This document shows positions 16,612 to 26,400 of a stretch of 64,000 nt of DNA, piece by piece. Every line of letters starts with the position of its first letter. Positions within the stretch are counted from its first letter, which is position 1. A program made the translations under genes and the position numbers. The stretch comes from Alphaproteobacteria bacterium. GTDB lineage: Bacteria; Myxococcota_A; UBA796; GCA-2862545. The stretch is taken from NCBI GenBank assembly GCA_020632885.1, contig JACKEQ010000003.1, positions 372,001-436,000 on the forward strand, in the 5' to 3' direction. A model generated the notes under the pieces. That model was not told where the DNA came from. It ran no database searches and worked only from the letters and a program-made list of their open reading frames with translations.

Positions 16612-17293
16612 CCCCGTCCGGGACGAGGAGCGCGGCTCGTTCGCCGCCCGCCTCGGTGTCCCCGTGTCGGACGTGCTCCCCTACGACTGCCTGTCCAGGC
16701 GGACGGACGCCCGTGAGGTCGCGGACGGCGTGGACGCCGTGCTGGTCGGTGGGAGCGGCAAGTTCAGCATCTTCGACCCCGAGCCCTGGCTGCCGGCCTT
16801 CATCGACGCGCTCGGTGCCCTGGCGGACGATCAGGTGCCGATGTTCGCGTCCTGCTTCGGGTTCCAGGGGCTCGTGATGGCCCTCGGCGGCCGCGTGGAG
16901 CGCGACGAGGACAACGCGGAGGTGGGCACGTACGCCCTCGACGTCACGGGCGCGTCCGCGGACGACCCCGTGTTCCGCGGCATGCCGGCCCGGTTCAACG
17001 CGCAGCTCGGTCACAAGGACCGCGCCACCGTGCTCCCGGAGGCCTGCGTGCTCCTCGCCTCGTCGCCGCGCTGCCCCTACCAGGCCTTCCGCGTCGGGAC
17101 GAACGTGTACGCCACGCAGTTCCACCCCGAGCTCACGCACGAGGAGAACCGCTTCCGCTTCTCGCGCTACTTCGACGACTATGCCAAGGTGTTCGGGAAG
17201 TCGGAGGCCCAGTCGTTGCTCGACAGCTTCCTCCCGAGCCCCGAAGCCGACGGGCTCCTCGCCCGCTTCCAGGAGCTGCCGTGGAACCGCTGA
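16571..17293 (+). CDS. Class I glutamine amidotransferase-like protein (GMP synthase GATase type)
   Basis: A 240-residue stand-alone class I glutamine amidotransferase domain, which hydrolyses glutamine to provide ammonia. The nucleophile is in MFASCFGFQG (cysteine near residue 95), and the catalytic His/Glu pair is in YATQFHPELTHEE (near residue 184). The N-terminus MPTYRLLQARTPGDP and the oxyanion region AVLVGGSGKFSIFD fit the GMP synthase-like subgroup that acts on small metabolites or peptides. No synthetase partner is nearby, so the ammonia acceptor is unknown. The start lies inside the end of the CPBP gene, and the end overlaps the next gene by 13 bases, so three genes in a row are interlocked. 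Confidence 0.88.
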   Translation: MPTYRLLQARTPGDPVRDEERGSFAARLGVPVSDVLPYDCLSRRTDAREVADGVDAVLVGGSGKFSIFDPEPWLPAFIDALGALADDQVPMFASCFGFQGLVMALGGRVERDEDNAEVGTYALDVTGASADDPVFRGMPARFNAQLGHKDRATVLPEACVLLASSPRCPYQAFRVGTNVYATQFHPELTHEENRFRFSRYFDDYAKVFGKSEAQSLLDSFLPSPEADGLLARFQELPWNR

Positions 17294-17610
17294 CCACCGA
17301 GGAGCGCCTCAAGAAGGCCGAGCAGAGCTCGATGCTCGCCTTCCTGGCGGTGCTCCTCTGCTTCATCACCAGCTGCGGCGGCATCATGATGGCGGTGTTC
17401 GCGCTGCCCATCGCGCTGTGGGGCCTGAAGCTCGCGCGCGACGCCCTCGACGGCGACGGCGTGGACGACATGGTGAAGGCCTACGCGCTGCCCGCACGCA
17501 ACCTCCATGCCGCATCCGTGCTCTTCGCGGGCGCCTGGATCCTGTTCTTCGTCTCGATCATCGCGCTCTACGCGTCGATGTTCGCCGCCGTCTTCGCGCT
17601 CAACCTCTGA
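17281..17610 (+). CDS. Small membrane protein with two to three helices
   Basis: A 109-residue membrane protein. Hydrophobic stretches run through LAFLAVLLCFITSCGGIMMAVFALPIALWG and through SVLFAGAWILFFVSIIALYA, with a short charged loop between them. GTG at 17281 lies inside the end of the amidotransferase gene and gives a soluble N-terminal helix (TEERLKKAEQSS). No family is recognised; similar small proteins occur in Myxococcota but no role is known to me. It overlaps the converging proline-rich gene by 11 bases. Confidence 0.6.
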   Translation: MEPLTTEERLKKAEQSSMLAFLAVLLCFITSCGGIMMAVFALPIALWGLKLARDALDGDGVDDMVKAYALPARNLHAASVLFAGAWILFFVSIIALYASMFAAVFALNL

Positions 17611-17983
17611 TCTCCACCGAGACCACACCGAGCGGGGTGGGCGCGGGGTCTGGGGAGTGGGACGCGAAGGCGTAGCCCACCGAGACGACGGCGAAGAGCG
17701 CCATCGCCGCGCAGAAGAGCGCCGAGAGGACCAGAGCGACCCGCAGCCCGGGCGGGACGGGCTCTCGTGCGGTGGGCTCGGGCACCACGACCGGAGCGCT
17801 CCCCGGCGGTCGGGTGAACGGGATCGGGGGGCTCGGAGGTCCTGTGCGTCGGCGGACCGCGCCCGGTCGCACCGGGGGCGGCTCGAGGCGGACGACCACG
17901 GACTCCGCGACCGGAGGCTTGGTGGCGAACGGGAGGAGGTCCGCGAGCGCGGACGGGACCAGCGTCGGGTTTCTCTGTTGCAT
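17600..17983 (-). CDS. Proline-rich single-pass membrane protein
   Basis: A 127-residue protein with a proline- and arginine-rich N-terminal half (PPPVRPGAVRRRTGPPSP) and one clear transmembrane helix (LRVALVLSALFCAAMALFAV) followed by a short tail. The predicted topology puts the basic proline-rich part in the cytoplasm. ATG at 17983 is the only good start; GGAGA lies upstream on the minus strand. No family is recognised, and the low-complexity composition makes homology calls unsafe. It is downstream of the PrsW gene on the same strand after a 36-base gap, so the two may be co-transcribed. Confidence 0.5.
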   Translation of the reverse strand: MQQRNPTLVPSALADLLPFATKPPVAESVVVRLEPPPVRPGAVRRRTGPPSPPIPFTRPPGSAPVVVPEPTAREPVPPGLRVALVLSALFCAAMALFAVVSVGYAFASHSPDPAPTPLGVVSVEIRG

Positions 17984-18019
17984 GCGATCTCCTATGGGAC
18001 CGCCTGCGCAGACGGGATT

Positions 18020-19024
18020 TCAGCCGGATGTCGGGGCGGCCGCCAGGATCATCTGGAGCTGGCGGCGGAGGCGGCGCACGTCGTCCCGGTAGAAGTCCGG
18101 GGCGCGCGTGCCGAGCAGGGCCAACTGGCGCTTCCGACGTGCCAGGGCGGTGGCCGTCCGCACGAACCTGTGCGGATCGACGCCGGGCGGACCGGCAGCC
18201 ACGAACAACCGGCGCCACCAGCTCGCGATCTTCCAGCTCTGGTCGCGCGGCAGGAGGCCGGCATCCTCCTCCTCCTGGAGCTCGCGGCGGATGCTCAGCG
18301 CATCGTCGAACAGGCAGAGCTGCCAGATGAAGAGCACGAAGAGCACCTCGACGGGCAGCATGAAGAACACGAGCGTCGTGAGGTCTGCGGCCGAGAAGTC
18401 GTCGAGGGCGAGCGGCCCGTTCCAGAGCGCGTGGAGGACCATCGCGGCCGCGAGCCCGAGCCCGGTGGACACGATCCACACGGGCCACGAGCGCAGCCGA
18501 CCGAACCCGAAGGCCGCACCCACGACCGAGCTCGCCATCGCGTGGAGGGCCGCGCAGTAGAACGTCCGGATGGCCACGGTGCTCGCGAACGTGGCGAGGT
18601 CGCCGGCCACCGAGCTGAAGTACATGAAGTTCTCGGTCATCGCGAAGCCGAGCCCCGCGGCCGCGCCGTACACGAAGCCGCTCGACATGTCCGGCGGGCG
18701 ACGGTTCCAGGCCACGAACAACAGGAACATCGCCTTGGCGGGCTCCTCGAACAGCGGCGCCCCGACGGCAGGCCCGAGGAAGTGCTCCAGGAACCCGGAC
18801 GCATCCCCGGAGACCGGTGCGATCACCCCGGAGACGAGCATCTGGAAGCCGGTGTTCAGGGGAAGCGCGATGAACACGGCGCCGATGGCGCCCCAGAGGA
18901 ACGTGAGCACGACCAGCCACAGAGGCTCCCGGTCGTAGCGGTCCGACAGCCACACCACGGCCAGGAAGAACACCATCGGGACGATGGCGAGGACGGTGGA
19001 CAGGGCGACCAGGACGAGTTCCAT
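18020..19024 (-). CDS. PrsW-type intramembrane protease
   Basis: A 334-residue polytopic membrane protein of the PrsW/CAAX-like family. In Bacillus, PrsW makes the site-1 cut of an anti-sigma factor. About eight hydrophobic segments are visible from MELVLVALSTVLAIVPMVFF onward. The family's acidic motifs are present: PLFEEPAKAMFLL (EExxK), GLGFAMTENFMYF (ExxxY) and a histidine in FYCAALHAMAS with a second in MVLHALWNG. A cytoplasmic C-terminal tail of about 90 residues is rich in Arg (RRLRRQLQMIL). ATG at 19024 was chosen because the first helix begins there and TACGAT lies six bases upstream. The sigma factor at 3.6 kb has no visible link to it. Confidence 0.88.
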   Translation of the reverse strand: MELVLVALSTVLAIVPMVFFLAVVWLSDRYDREPLWLVVLTFLWGAIGAVFIALPLNTGFQMLVSGVIAPVSGDASGFLEHFLGPAVGAPLFEEPAKAMFLLFVAWNRRPPDMSSGFVYGAAAGLGFAMTENFMYFSSVAGDLATFASTVAIRTFYCAALHAMASSVVGAAFGFGRLRSWPVWIVSTGLGLAAAMVLHALWNGPLALDDFSAADLTTLVFFMLPVEVLFVLFIWQLCLFDDALSIRRELQEEEDAGLLPRDQSWKIASWWRRLFVAAGPPGVDPHRFVRTATALARRKRQLALLGTRAPDFYRDDVRRLRRQLQMILAAAPTSG

Positions 19025-19030
19025 GAGCGG

Positions 19031-19036
19031 ATCGTA
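19031..19036 (-). promoter_or_regulatory. -10-like element TACGAT for the PrsW gene
   Basis: TACGAT on the minus strand ends six bases before the ATG at 19024. It must share the 33-base gap with the ribosome binding site of the divergent MATE gene. Confidence 0.4.
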
Positions 19037-19057
19037 CCCTCGGGAGGAGGTCGACGC

Positions 19058-20368
19058 ATGCCAGAGGTCACGCTCGCCCGCGTGCTGGCGCTGGCACTGC
19101 CGGTGATGGCGTCCGGCGTGCTCCAGGCGATGTTCCGTCCGGTGGATCAGTATTTCGTGCAGGACCTCGGCGCGCCGGCGCAGGGCGCCCTCGGCGTGGC
19201 GACGATGGTCACCATCCTCGTGTTCTCGGCGTGGCTGGTGCTCTCGGCAGGCACGGCGGCGTACGTGGGTCGGCACACGGGCGCCGGCCGCTGGGAGGCC
19301 CGCCGGGACGTCGTGGAGCAGGCGCTGGGCGCGGGGGTCGTGCTGGCCGTCGTGCTCGCCGTGCTCGGGTGGGTGGGCTCACGGCCGCTCGTGGTGGCTC
19401 TCGGGCTGGAGGGCGTGGCGGTGGATCACGCGGTCGCCTACCTGCAGGTGCTGTTCTTCGCGGGCATGGCGCTCACCGTGGCGCCCACCGTGGACGCGAC
19501 CTTCCACGCGATGGGGGACACGCGGCTGCCGCTCTACCTGCAGGCGGGCGCGGTCGCGCTGAACCTCGCGCTCACGGCCACCCTCGTGCCCGTGCTGGGG
19601 GTAGCGGGCGCCGCGGTGGGCACGGTGATCGCGCAGACGCTGGCGACCGGGGTGGGCCTCGTGGTCCTCCAGCGCAGGCTGGACCTCCGGTGGAGCCGAT
19701 GCGTCCCAGGGCCCACCACGCCGGGGGTGTTGCGCGTGGGCATCCCGATGGGACTGGCTTCCGCGATGTTCGGCATCGTGTACTTCCTGATGATGGGCAC
19801 CACCCTCAAGGCCCTGGGTCAGGAGGTCTACGCGGGCCTCGGGCTCGGCTTCGGCGTGCTCGAGAGCGTGGCCTGGCCGACCTACTCGGGCCTGTCGGTG
19901 GCCGCGTCGTCCCTGGTGAGCCGGCTCCTGGGCGCGGGGGACATCGCCGGGGCCCACCGCGCCGTGCGCCTCTGCCTCGCTCCTGCCGCCCTTTTCGGCG
20001 TGGGCATGGCAGCGCTCTACGGCCTCGGGGGGTCCACCATCATGCACGCCTTCGCGGAGGACCCCGCGAGCTTCCGGGAAGGGCTGCGCTACGCGACCAT
20101 CCTCGCCGTCGTCCAGCCGCTCGTGGCCCTCGAGGCCGTCTCGGAGGGCGTCCTGGCCGGTTCCGGCGACACCACCAAGCTCTTCGTGGTGAACGTCCCG
20201 CTGAACCTCCTGCGCGTGCCGCTCTCCTGGTACCTCGCCGTCACGCTCGGGTTCGGCGCGAACGGGCTCTGGTGGGCCATCAACGCCAGCACGGTGCTCA
20301 AGGTGACCGCGAAGCTCGGCCTGGTCGTGCACGGAGGCTGGGCCCACCGCACGCTCCCGGACGGCTGA
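19058..20368 (+). CDS. MATE family efflux transporter
   Basis: A 436-residue multidrug and toxin extrusion transporter, an inner-membrane antiporter that exports organic cations or related compounds. Twelve hydrophobic segments can be traced, arranged as two related halves. Typical MATE features are ALPVMASGVLQAMFRPVDQYFV at the start, AMGDTRLPLYLQ after the fourth helix, and GVLAGSGDTTKLFVVN in the second half. ATG at 19058 has GGGAGGAGG seven bases upstream. It starts only 33 bases from the divergent PrsW gene. It ends directly against the S41 protease stop. No adjacent regulator or substrate clue. Confidence 0.94.
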   Translation: MPEVTLARVLALALPVMASGVLQAMFRPVDQYFVQDLGAPAQGALGVATMVTILVFSAWLVLSAGTAAYVGRHTGAGRWEARRDVVEQALGAGVVLAVVLAVLGWVGSRPLVVALGLEGVAVDHAVAYLQVLFFAGMALTVAPTVDATFHAMGDTRLPLYLQAGAVALNLALTATLVPVLGVAGAAVGTVIAQTLATGVGLVVLQRRLDLRWSRCVPGPTTPGVLRVGIPMGLASAMFGIVYFLMMGTTLKALGQEVYAGLGLGFGVLESVAWPTYSGLSVAASSLVSRLLGAGDIAGAHRAVRLCLAPAALFGVGMAALYGLGGSTIMHAFAEDPASFREGLRYATILAVVQPLVALEAVSEGVLAGSGDTTKLFVVNVPLNLLRVPLSWYLAVTLGFGANGLWWAINASTVLKVTAKLGLVVHGGWAHRTLPDG

Positions 20369-23257
20369 TCACTCGCTCCGGGCGACCTCGGAGGGCGGGC
20401 CGATGGTCACCACACTCGCGGTGCGCGTGTAGCCATCGTCGTCCTCGGCCACGACGGTGATCACGTTGTGGCCGGGCTTCAGCGGGATGTCCGCGGTGAA
20501 CGGCACGCTGCGCACGCCGCCACGCTCGCCCTCGTAGAACAGCTTGTCGCCGCCCGCGAACACCATGACGTGCCGGATGCCGACGTCGTCGGTGACCCGC
20601 CCCGACAGCGTGACGCGGTCCGCGGTGGAGGTCGGGGACGGACGGCGGGTGATCTCGACGGAGGGTGGCACGCTCTCGGACAGGCTCCCGAGGGGCTGAT
20701 CGGCCGGGATCTCGAGCCGCTGCTTCTGGGCGAAGTGCTCGTGGAGCCCCGCAGCCACGACCGACGCGTGGTCGTAGGCCTCGTCGTCTCCGACGAGCAG
20801 GTCGAGGTTCCAGGTGGGCTCGGCCTGCTCCTTGAGCTTCACGGTGAGGCGACCGTTCCACCGCTCACCGGCGAGCATGCGCCGCTGGCATCCGGCCTTG
20901 CGGTCGAGCTTGGCGCAGCTCTTCCCGTCTGCCGTGCGCAGGTCGCCCGGCTCGACCATGCCGTCCATGATGTCGAGCGCGCGGCCCGCACGGTTCTTCA
21001 GGCGCGCGAACGCCGCGGCGGACGTGCCCGGACCGTGGTTGGTGACGCGGAGATCGATGCCGATCACCTCGCCCACCTCGGCCACGCCGTCCTGGTCACC
21101 CTCGACCTCCACGAAGCCCGCCTGCCAGGTGAGCGACGGCAGCGAGCGCCCACGGATGTGCACGGGGACCCGGGTCTCGCCGAGGGGCGAGCTCTCGCCG
21201 TCCCGGACCGACAGGAGCACGTCGCCCTCGTGGTCCGGGTAGCCGTCCACCAGGTTCACCCAGACGTCGAAGCTCCTGGACGCCCCCGGCTCGAGCTTGC
21301 CGAACAGGAACTCCCGACCGGCCAGCACGTCGTGCTCGAGGGCCAGGGCGCCCACCCGGTAGAGCGTGCGGTCGGAGGTGTTGCGCAGCGTCAGGGTGAC
21401 CTTCTCGCGCACCCCGGCGTCGATGAAGCCGTCGGGGCCGAGGTCGAGCGAGGCCTCCACCGGGAACGGCCCGTCGTGGCGGGACACACCGTCGGTCCAG
21501 TCGATACCGACCTCACCGAAGGCCTTCACGATGTCCGCGTCGCCGCGGCGGGCGTGCTGGTCGACCAGGCGCCCGGCCTTGGCCAGCGTGTCCGGGCGAC
21601 GGGCGCTGCCCGCGGCCAGCAGGAGCTCGCGGGCGAAGGCGGTCGGGTAGTCCGACGTGTCGAGGGGCCGGTTGCCCGAGGGCCCGCCCCGGTCGAGGTA
21701 GTGGAAGGAGTACGCGGTCTCGCCCGAGAGGTCGAGCGACCGCACGGACCGGTCCAGCCGCTGATCGAGGTCCGCCTCGCGACGCACCCGCTCCCGCCAG
21801 TACACCCGGGCCGCAGGGCCCGCGGCGTCGCCCGCCGCCTCGTCGGGAGCGTCGACCCGCACGGGCAACAGCTCCACGTCCGCCGGGATCCCCACGGTCT
21901 GGATGCTCTTGTCGCCCGGCGTGAGGTACTGGCTGATGGTGAGCTTGAGCTTGGAGGTGTCGTAGAGCTGGTGGAGGTCCTGCACGCTCCCCTTGCCGAA
22001 CGAACGCTCGCCGACGATGACCGCGCGCTCGTTGTTGCGGAGAGCCCCCGCGACGATCTCCGAGGCCGACGCCGAGCTCGCGTTGAGCAGCACCACCATG
22101 GGGTACGGCTCTTCGGTGCGCGCGGTGCGACGGGCGTGCTTGACGTCCTGCCGGCGCCCCGCGCCGTCGACCGTGCTCACGATCTCGCCCTGGTCGAGGA
22201 ACGTGTCCGACACCGCCACGGCCTGGTTGAGGTAGCCGCCGGGGTTGTCGCGCAGGTCGAGGATCAGGCCGGCCAGCCGACCGGAGCTCGACTCGCGACG
22301 GAGGCGCGCGAGCGTGGCGTGGAGCTCGCTCTCGACGTTGCGGTGGAAGGTCTGGATGCGGACGACGCCCACGTCGCCCTCGAGGAGCGTGCCGGCGACC
22401 TCGTTGAGCTTGATCAGCTCGCGCTGGATGCTGAACGTGCGGGGCTCGTCGAAGCCCGCTCGCATGATCTCGATGCCGATGGGCGCTCCCACCGGCCCGC
22501 GGAGGAGCTGGACGGCCTCGTCGAGCGACATGTTCATGGTGGACTGGCCAGCGATCCGCGTGATGCGGTCGTGGGCCAGCACGCCTGCGCGCTCGGCCGG
22601 CGTGCCCGTGAGGGTGCTCTCGACCAGGAGCGCCCCGTCGCGCTCGACGATGGTGACCCCGAGACCCCCGAACTCGCCCTGGTTCTCGACGTCCATCTCC
22701 GAGGCGTCCTCGGGCGGGAGGAGCATGCTGTGGGGATCGAGGGTGTCGAGCACGCCGTTCACGAGCGCGTACTCGATCTCGGAGTGGGGGTCCTGGCCCG
22801 GATCCACGGGCACGTCGTCGGGGCCGAGGTGCTGCTGGAGGAGGGAGGCCACCCGGCGGAGCTCGACCTGGAGCTCGCGGGACGACCCCACCCGATCGAC
22901 CTCGAGCACCGTGGAGAGGTCGCCGATCTCCAGGCTCACCCGGCCGGCGTCCGCGTTGCGGGTGAACCGGAAGCCCGGCACCCGCCGCTCGACCGCCTCC
23001 AGCCCGGACCGGTACATCCGCTCGTAGTCGATGCGGTCCGGCTCCACATAGGACAGCTCGACGTGGTACAGCGTGGGCTCGAGGATCTTGAGCTTGCCGA
23101 GGTCGTACGCCCCGAGCTGGGCGCCGGCCGTGGCGTCGGGATGGGGACCGGCGAGCAGGAGCGGAGCGGACTCCCGGGCGTGCAGCCGGGCACCGGCCAC
23201 AGCCAGCGCCGCCCCCACGACCCCGAGCGCGATGAGCGGGCGAAGTAGTCGTCCCAT
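20369..23257 (-). CDS. S41 (C-terminal processing) peptidase with PDZ and long C-terminal Ig-like region
   Basis: A periplasmic carboxyl-terminal processing protease of 962 residues, about twice the usual CtpA length. The N-terminal anchor is LLRPLIALGVVGAALAVAGA. The PDZ domain (GEFGGLGVTIVERDG to GQSTMNMSLDEAVQLLRG) covers about 175-265, and the S41 core follows with ILDLRDNPGGYLNQAV, the nucleophile in NASSASASEIVAG (serine near 393) and the lysine in ERSFGKGSVQDL (near 421). The extra 450 residues contain beta-sandwich-like segments (LTLRNTSDRTLYRVG, IDLRVTNHGPGTSAAA) and end with GHNVITVVAEDDDGY, like CARDB/bacterial Ig modules. ATG at 23257 follows a -35/-10 pair at 23276-23305. It is divergent from the PBP gene. 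Confidence 0.92.
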   Translation of the reverse strand: MGRLLRPLIALGVVGAALAVAGARLHARESAPLLLAGPHPDATAGAQLGAYDLGKLKILEPTLYHVELSYVEPDRIDYERMYRSGLEAVERRVPGFRFTRNADAGRVSLEIGDLSTVLEVDRVGSSRELQVELRRVASLLQQHLGPDDVPVDPGQDPHSEIEYALVNGVLDTLDPHSMLLPPEDASEMDVENQGEFGGLGVTIVERDGALLVESTLTGTPAERAGVLAHDRITRIAGQSTMNMSLDEAVQLLRGPVGAPIGIEIMRAGFDEPRTFSIQRELIKLNEVAGTLLEGDVGVVRIQTFHRNVESELHATLARLRRESSSGRLAGLILDLRDNPGGYLNQAVAVSDTFLDQGEIVSTVDGAGRRQDVKHARRTARTEEPYPMVVLLNASSASASEIVAGALRNNERAVIVGERSFGKGSVQDLHQLYDTSKLKLTISQYLTPGDKSIQTVGIPADVELLPVRVDAPDEAAGDAAGPAARVYWRERVRREADLDQRLDRSVRSLDLSGETAYSFHYLDRGGPSGNRPLDTSDYPTAFARELLLAAGSARRPDTLAKAGRLVDQHARRGDADIVKAFGEVGIDWTDGVSRHDGPFPVEASLDLGPDGFIDAGVREKVTLTLRNTSDRTLYRVGALALEHDVLAGREFLFGKLEPGASRSFDVWVNLVDGYPDHEGDVLLSVRDGESSPLGETRVPVHIRGRSLPSLTWQAGFVEVEGDQDGVAEVGEVIGIDLRVTNHGPGTSAAAFARLKNRAGRALDIMDGMVEPGDLRTADGKSCAKLDRKAGCQRRMLAGERWNGRLTVKLKEQAEPTWNLDLLVGDDEAYDHASVVAAGLHEHFAQKQRLEIPADQPLGSLSESVPPSVEITRRPSPTSTADRVTLSGRVTDDVGIRHVMVFAGGDKLFYEGERGGVRSVPFTADIPLKPGHNVITVVAEDDDGYTRTASVVTIGPPSEVARSE

Positions 23258-23275
23258 CCGGACCCCCACACCTTC

Positions 23276-23305
23276 ATCGTATGGGACCCCCGGAGTCAGC
23301 GTCAA
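23276..23305 (-). promoter_or_regulatory. Sigma-70-like promoter for the S41 protease gene
   Basis: On the minus strand TTGACG (23300-23305) and TACGAT (23276-23281) are 18 bases apart, matching the consensus at 5 and 4 of 6 positions. The predicted RNA start is about 12 bases before the ATG at 23257. Confidence 0.5.
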
Positions 23306-23366
23306 CCTGCCAGACAAGTGGCGACAACACCGTCCGGACGGGGGTGCATCGCGGATCCTCGTGCGC

Positions 23367-23372
23367 TATGAT
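23367..23372 (+). promoter_or_regulatory. -10-like element TATGAT for the PBP gene
   Basis: TATGAT matches the -10 consensus at 5 of 6 positions, 35 bases before ATG 23408. No convincing -35 is seen at the right distance. Confidence 0.3.
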
Positions 23373-23407
23373 CCCCTTCCCTCCCCGTCCTCCTTCCTGG
23401 CTACCCC

Positions 23408-26400
23408 ATGCCCCTCAACCTCCCCTGCCCCGAGTGCGGCGCGAAGATCGCCCTGTCCGAGCCTTTCCCCCAACCCGGCTCACAGCTCAAGTGCACCACG
23501 TGTGGTCGCGGGCTCGCGGTCAGCTACCCCGACGGCGTCGTCGAGCAGCTCCGATCGCGCGGGAAGCGCTTCGTGGGCGAGCGTCGCGCGGTGCCCGACC
23601 CCGCAGCGCATCCGGTGGACGCGCCCCGTGTGCCGTCCGCCCCTCCCCCGCCGCCACCGGGCCGGCGGCGCGAGCCCCCGCCCACCCAGGCCACCGAGGT
23701 CCTGGGAGACCGCGTGAGCACCGAGGCTGCCACGGCGGCACGCACGGAGGCCGGCGGGTTCGAGGGCGGCACGGTCGCGGAAGGCACGGTCGTCGACGGC
23801 ACCGAGGTGGCTCCGGAGGCCTTCGGCGAGGAGGAGTTCGACCGCACCGTGCCCTCGGCGCGCTCGCCCTACGGCGGATTGGCGGGCAACGTCGAGGAAC
23901 CCGAGTCGCGCCGCGATGTCGGACCCGCTGAGAACGAGCCCACTCGCAGGTTCGTCGATAAGGGCGGTACCGAAGCGCCGACGGAGCAGCAGCAAGCGCG
24001 ACGTCGGCCCGATTCCGAGGCGACCGGACGAGCGAGGGCCGGTCGAGAGGTCACCGAACGAACCGAGAGGCAGGCGTTGGCGAAGCAACCGAAGAAGGGC
24101 AGGAAGCGCGGCGTCCTCGGGTGCCTCGGCGGGTTCGGCACGATGGGCTGCGGGAGCGCCGTGGCCGCCGTGGTCCTCGGGCTCGCGGGCATCGGCGGGG
24201 GCTACTGGTACTACTCCAAGGACCTCCCCACCGTGGAGGCCCTGCGCGAGTACACGCCCGCCACGGTCACGACGGTGCTCGACAAGGACGGCCGCCTGCT
24301 CGGCGAGATCTACGAGCAGCGCCGCTACGTCCTGCCGCTCGAGGAGATCCCGAAGCACGTGCAGATGGCCTTCGTCTCGGCGGAGGACGCCACCTTCTTC
24401 GAGCACGGCGGCGTGAACTACATGGGCATCGTGCGCGCGATCGGCCGCTCGTTCACGTCCGGATCGAGCCCCAAGGGCACGTCGACCATCACGCAGCAGG
24501 TCGCCAAGAACTTCCTGCTCACCAACGAGCACTCGATCACGCGGAAGATCAAGGAGGCCATCCTCTCCTGGCGGATCGAGGACACGTACGACAAAGAGCA
24601 CATCCTCTTCCTGTACCTCAACGAGATCTACCTGGGCTCCCAGGCCTACGGCGTCGAGGCCGGCGCGCGCACGTACTTCGGCAAGTCCGTGAAGGACCTC
24701 ACCCACGGCGAGGCCGCGCTGCTGGCAGGCCTCCCGCCCCGTCCGTCCGGCTACTCGCCCCACCGGTCCTGGGAGAGCGCGCGGAAGCGGCAGGAGTACG
24801 TCGTCGCGCAGATGGTCGAGAAGGGCCACCTCACGGCCGCGGAAGGCAAGGCCGCCCTGGCGGAGAAGATCACGATCATCCCGCGTGGGAACACGTTCCT
24901 GGAGCAGGCTCCGCACTTCACGGAGCACGCCCGGCGCTTCCTGGTCGACCGTTACGGCGAGGAGAAGGTGCTCAACCAGGGGCTCCAGGTCACCACGACC
25001 TGCGATCTCGACCTCCAGAAGCTCGGCCAGGACGCCGTCACCGACGGCATCTTCGAGGTCGATCAGCGCATGGGGTTCCGCCGCGCCGCCCTCGCGGGCA
25101 CCGTCGGCTCGGACTCCGAGATCGCGAAGGTGCGCAAGGAGCACGAGATGGGCATGCGCGCCGCCCAGGGCACCCTGGAGGACGCCGCCAAGGGTCGTTC
25201 CCCCCTCCCCAGCAAGAGCACGCTGGAGGTCGGGCAGGTCTACAAGGCCGTCGTGCTGGAGGTCGACAAGGGCTGGGTGCGCATCGGCATCGGCGACCAC
25301 GAGGCCGTCATCCCGGTGGCCTGGGCGGACTGGGCCTACCAGCCGGACCCCAAGCGGAGCTGGCGCTTCCGCGACCAGGCGGACCTCACCACGAAGTACG
25401 ACTGGGACGACGACGGCACCAAGGACCACGCGGTCCTCGAGCGCGGCGACGTCATCCTCGCGAAGGTGGCGAGCCTCTCCACCCTCACCTCCGACGACGA
25501 GACGCTGGCCAAGGAGCTCCCCAAGGCGTTCAAGGGCACCCCGGGCGAGAAGTCCGCTCTCGTGGCCGCGCGTCTGTGGCAGGTCCCGGAGGTGGAGGGC
25601 GCGCTGCTCTCGATGGACCTCCACACCGGCGCCGTCCGCACGATGGTGGGCGGCGCGGACTTCACGCGCAGCCAGCTCAACCGCACCGTGCAGAGCCGCC
25701 GTCAGGTCGGGTCCACCTTCAAGCCCATCGTGTACGCGGCGGCCATCGAGTCCAAGAAGGTCACCGCGGCCACCATCGTCCCCGACGCGCCGATGGCCAA
25801 GGCCACCACCACGGACTTCGTGTGGAAGCCCGGCAACTACGGCAACGACTACCTCGGGAACATCACGCTCCGGAAGGCGCTCGCGATGTCCCGGAACACG
25901 TGCACCGTCCGGGTCCTCGAGGCCACCGACCCCTCGATGGAGAACGACGTCATCTACGAGTTCGGGCGTCGCCTGGGCATCGGTGGCATCCCGCTCTACC
26001 GGCTGCCCCCGGATCACCGGATCACACCGGAGACCGACCAGCTCTGCCCGTGGGTCGAGGTCCCCGAGGACCATGGCTGCAAGGACACCGTGCCCAAGGG
26101 CCCGGGGACGAAGCTCTGCCGCTCCTGCGACATGAGCATGGCGCTCGGCTCCGCCTCCATCACCATGGAGGAGATGGTGCGCGCCTACAGCGCGTTCGCC
26201 ACGGGCGGGAAGCTCATCGAGCCCTACTACGTCACCGAGGTGAAGGACCGCGACGGCAAGGTGCTCTTCGCCCACGAGGCACCCGTGCCACCCCAGGTCC
26301 TCGAGCCCGAGGTGGCCGCCATCACCACGTGGCTCCTCCAGAACGTCGTCCAGGGCGGCACCGCCGCAGCGGCCAACCGCCTGGGCCTCAAGGCCCTCGC

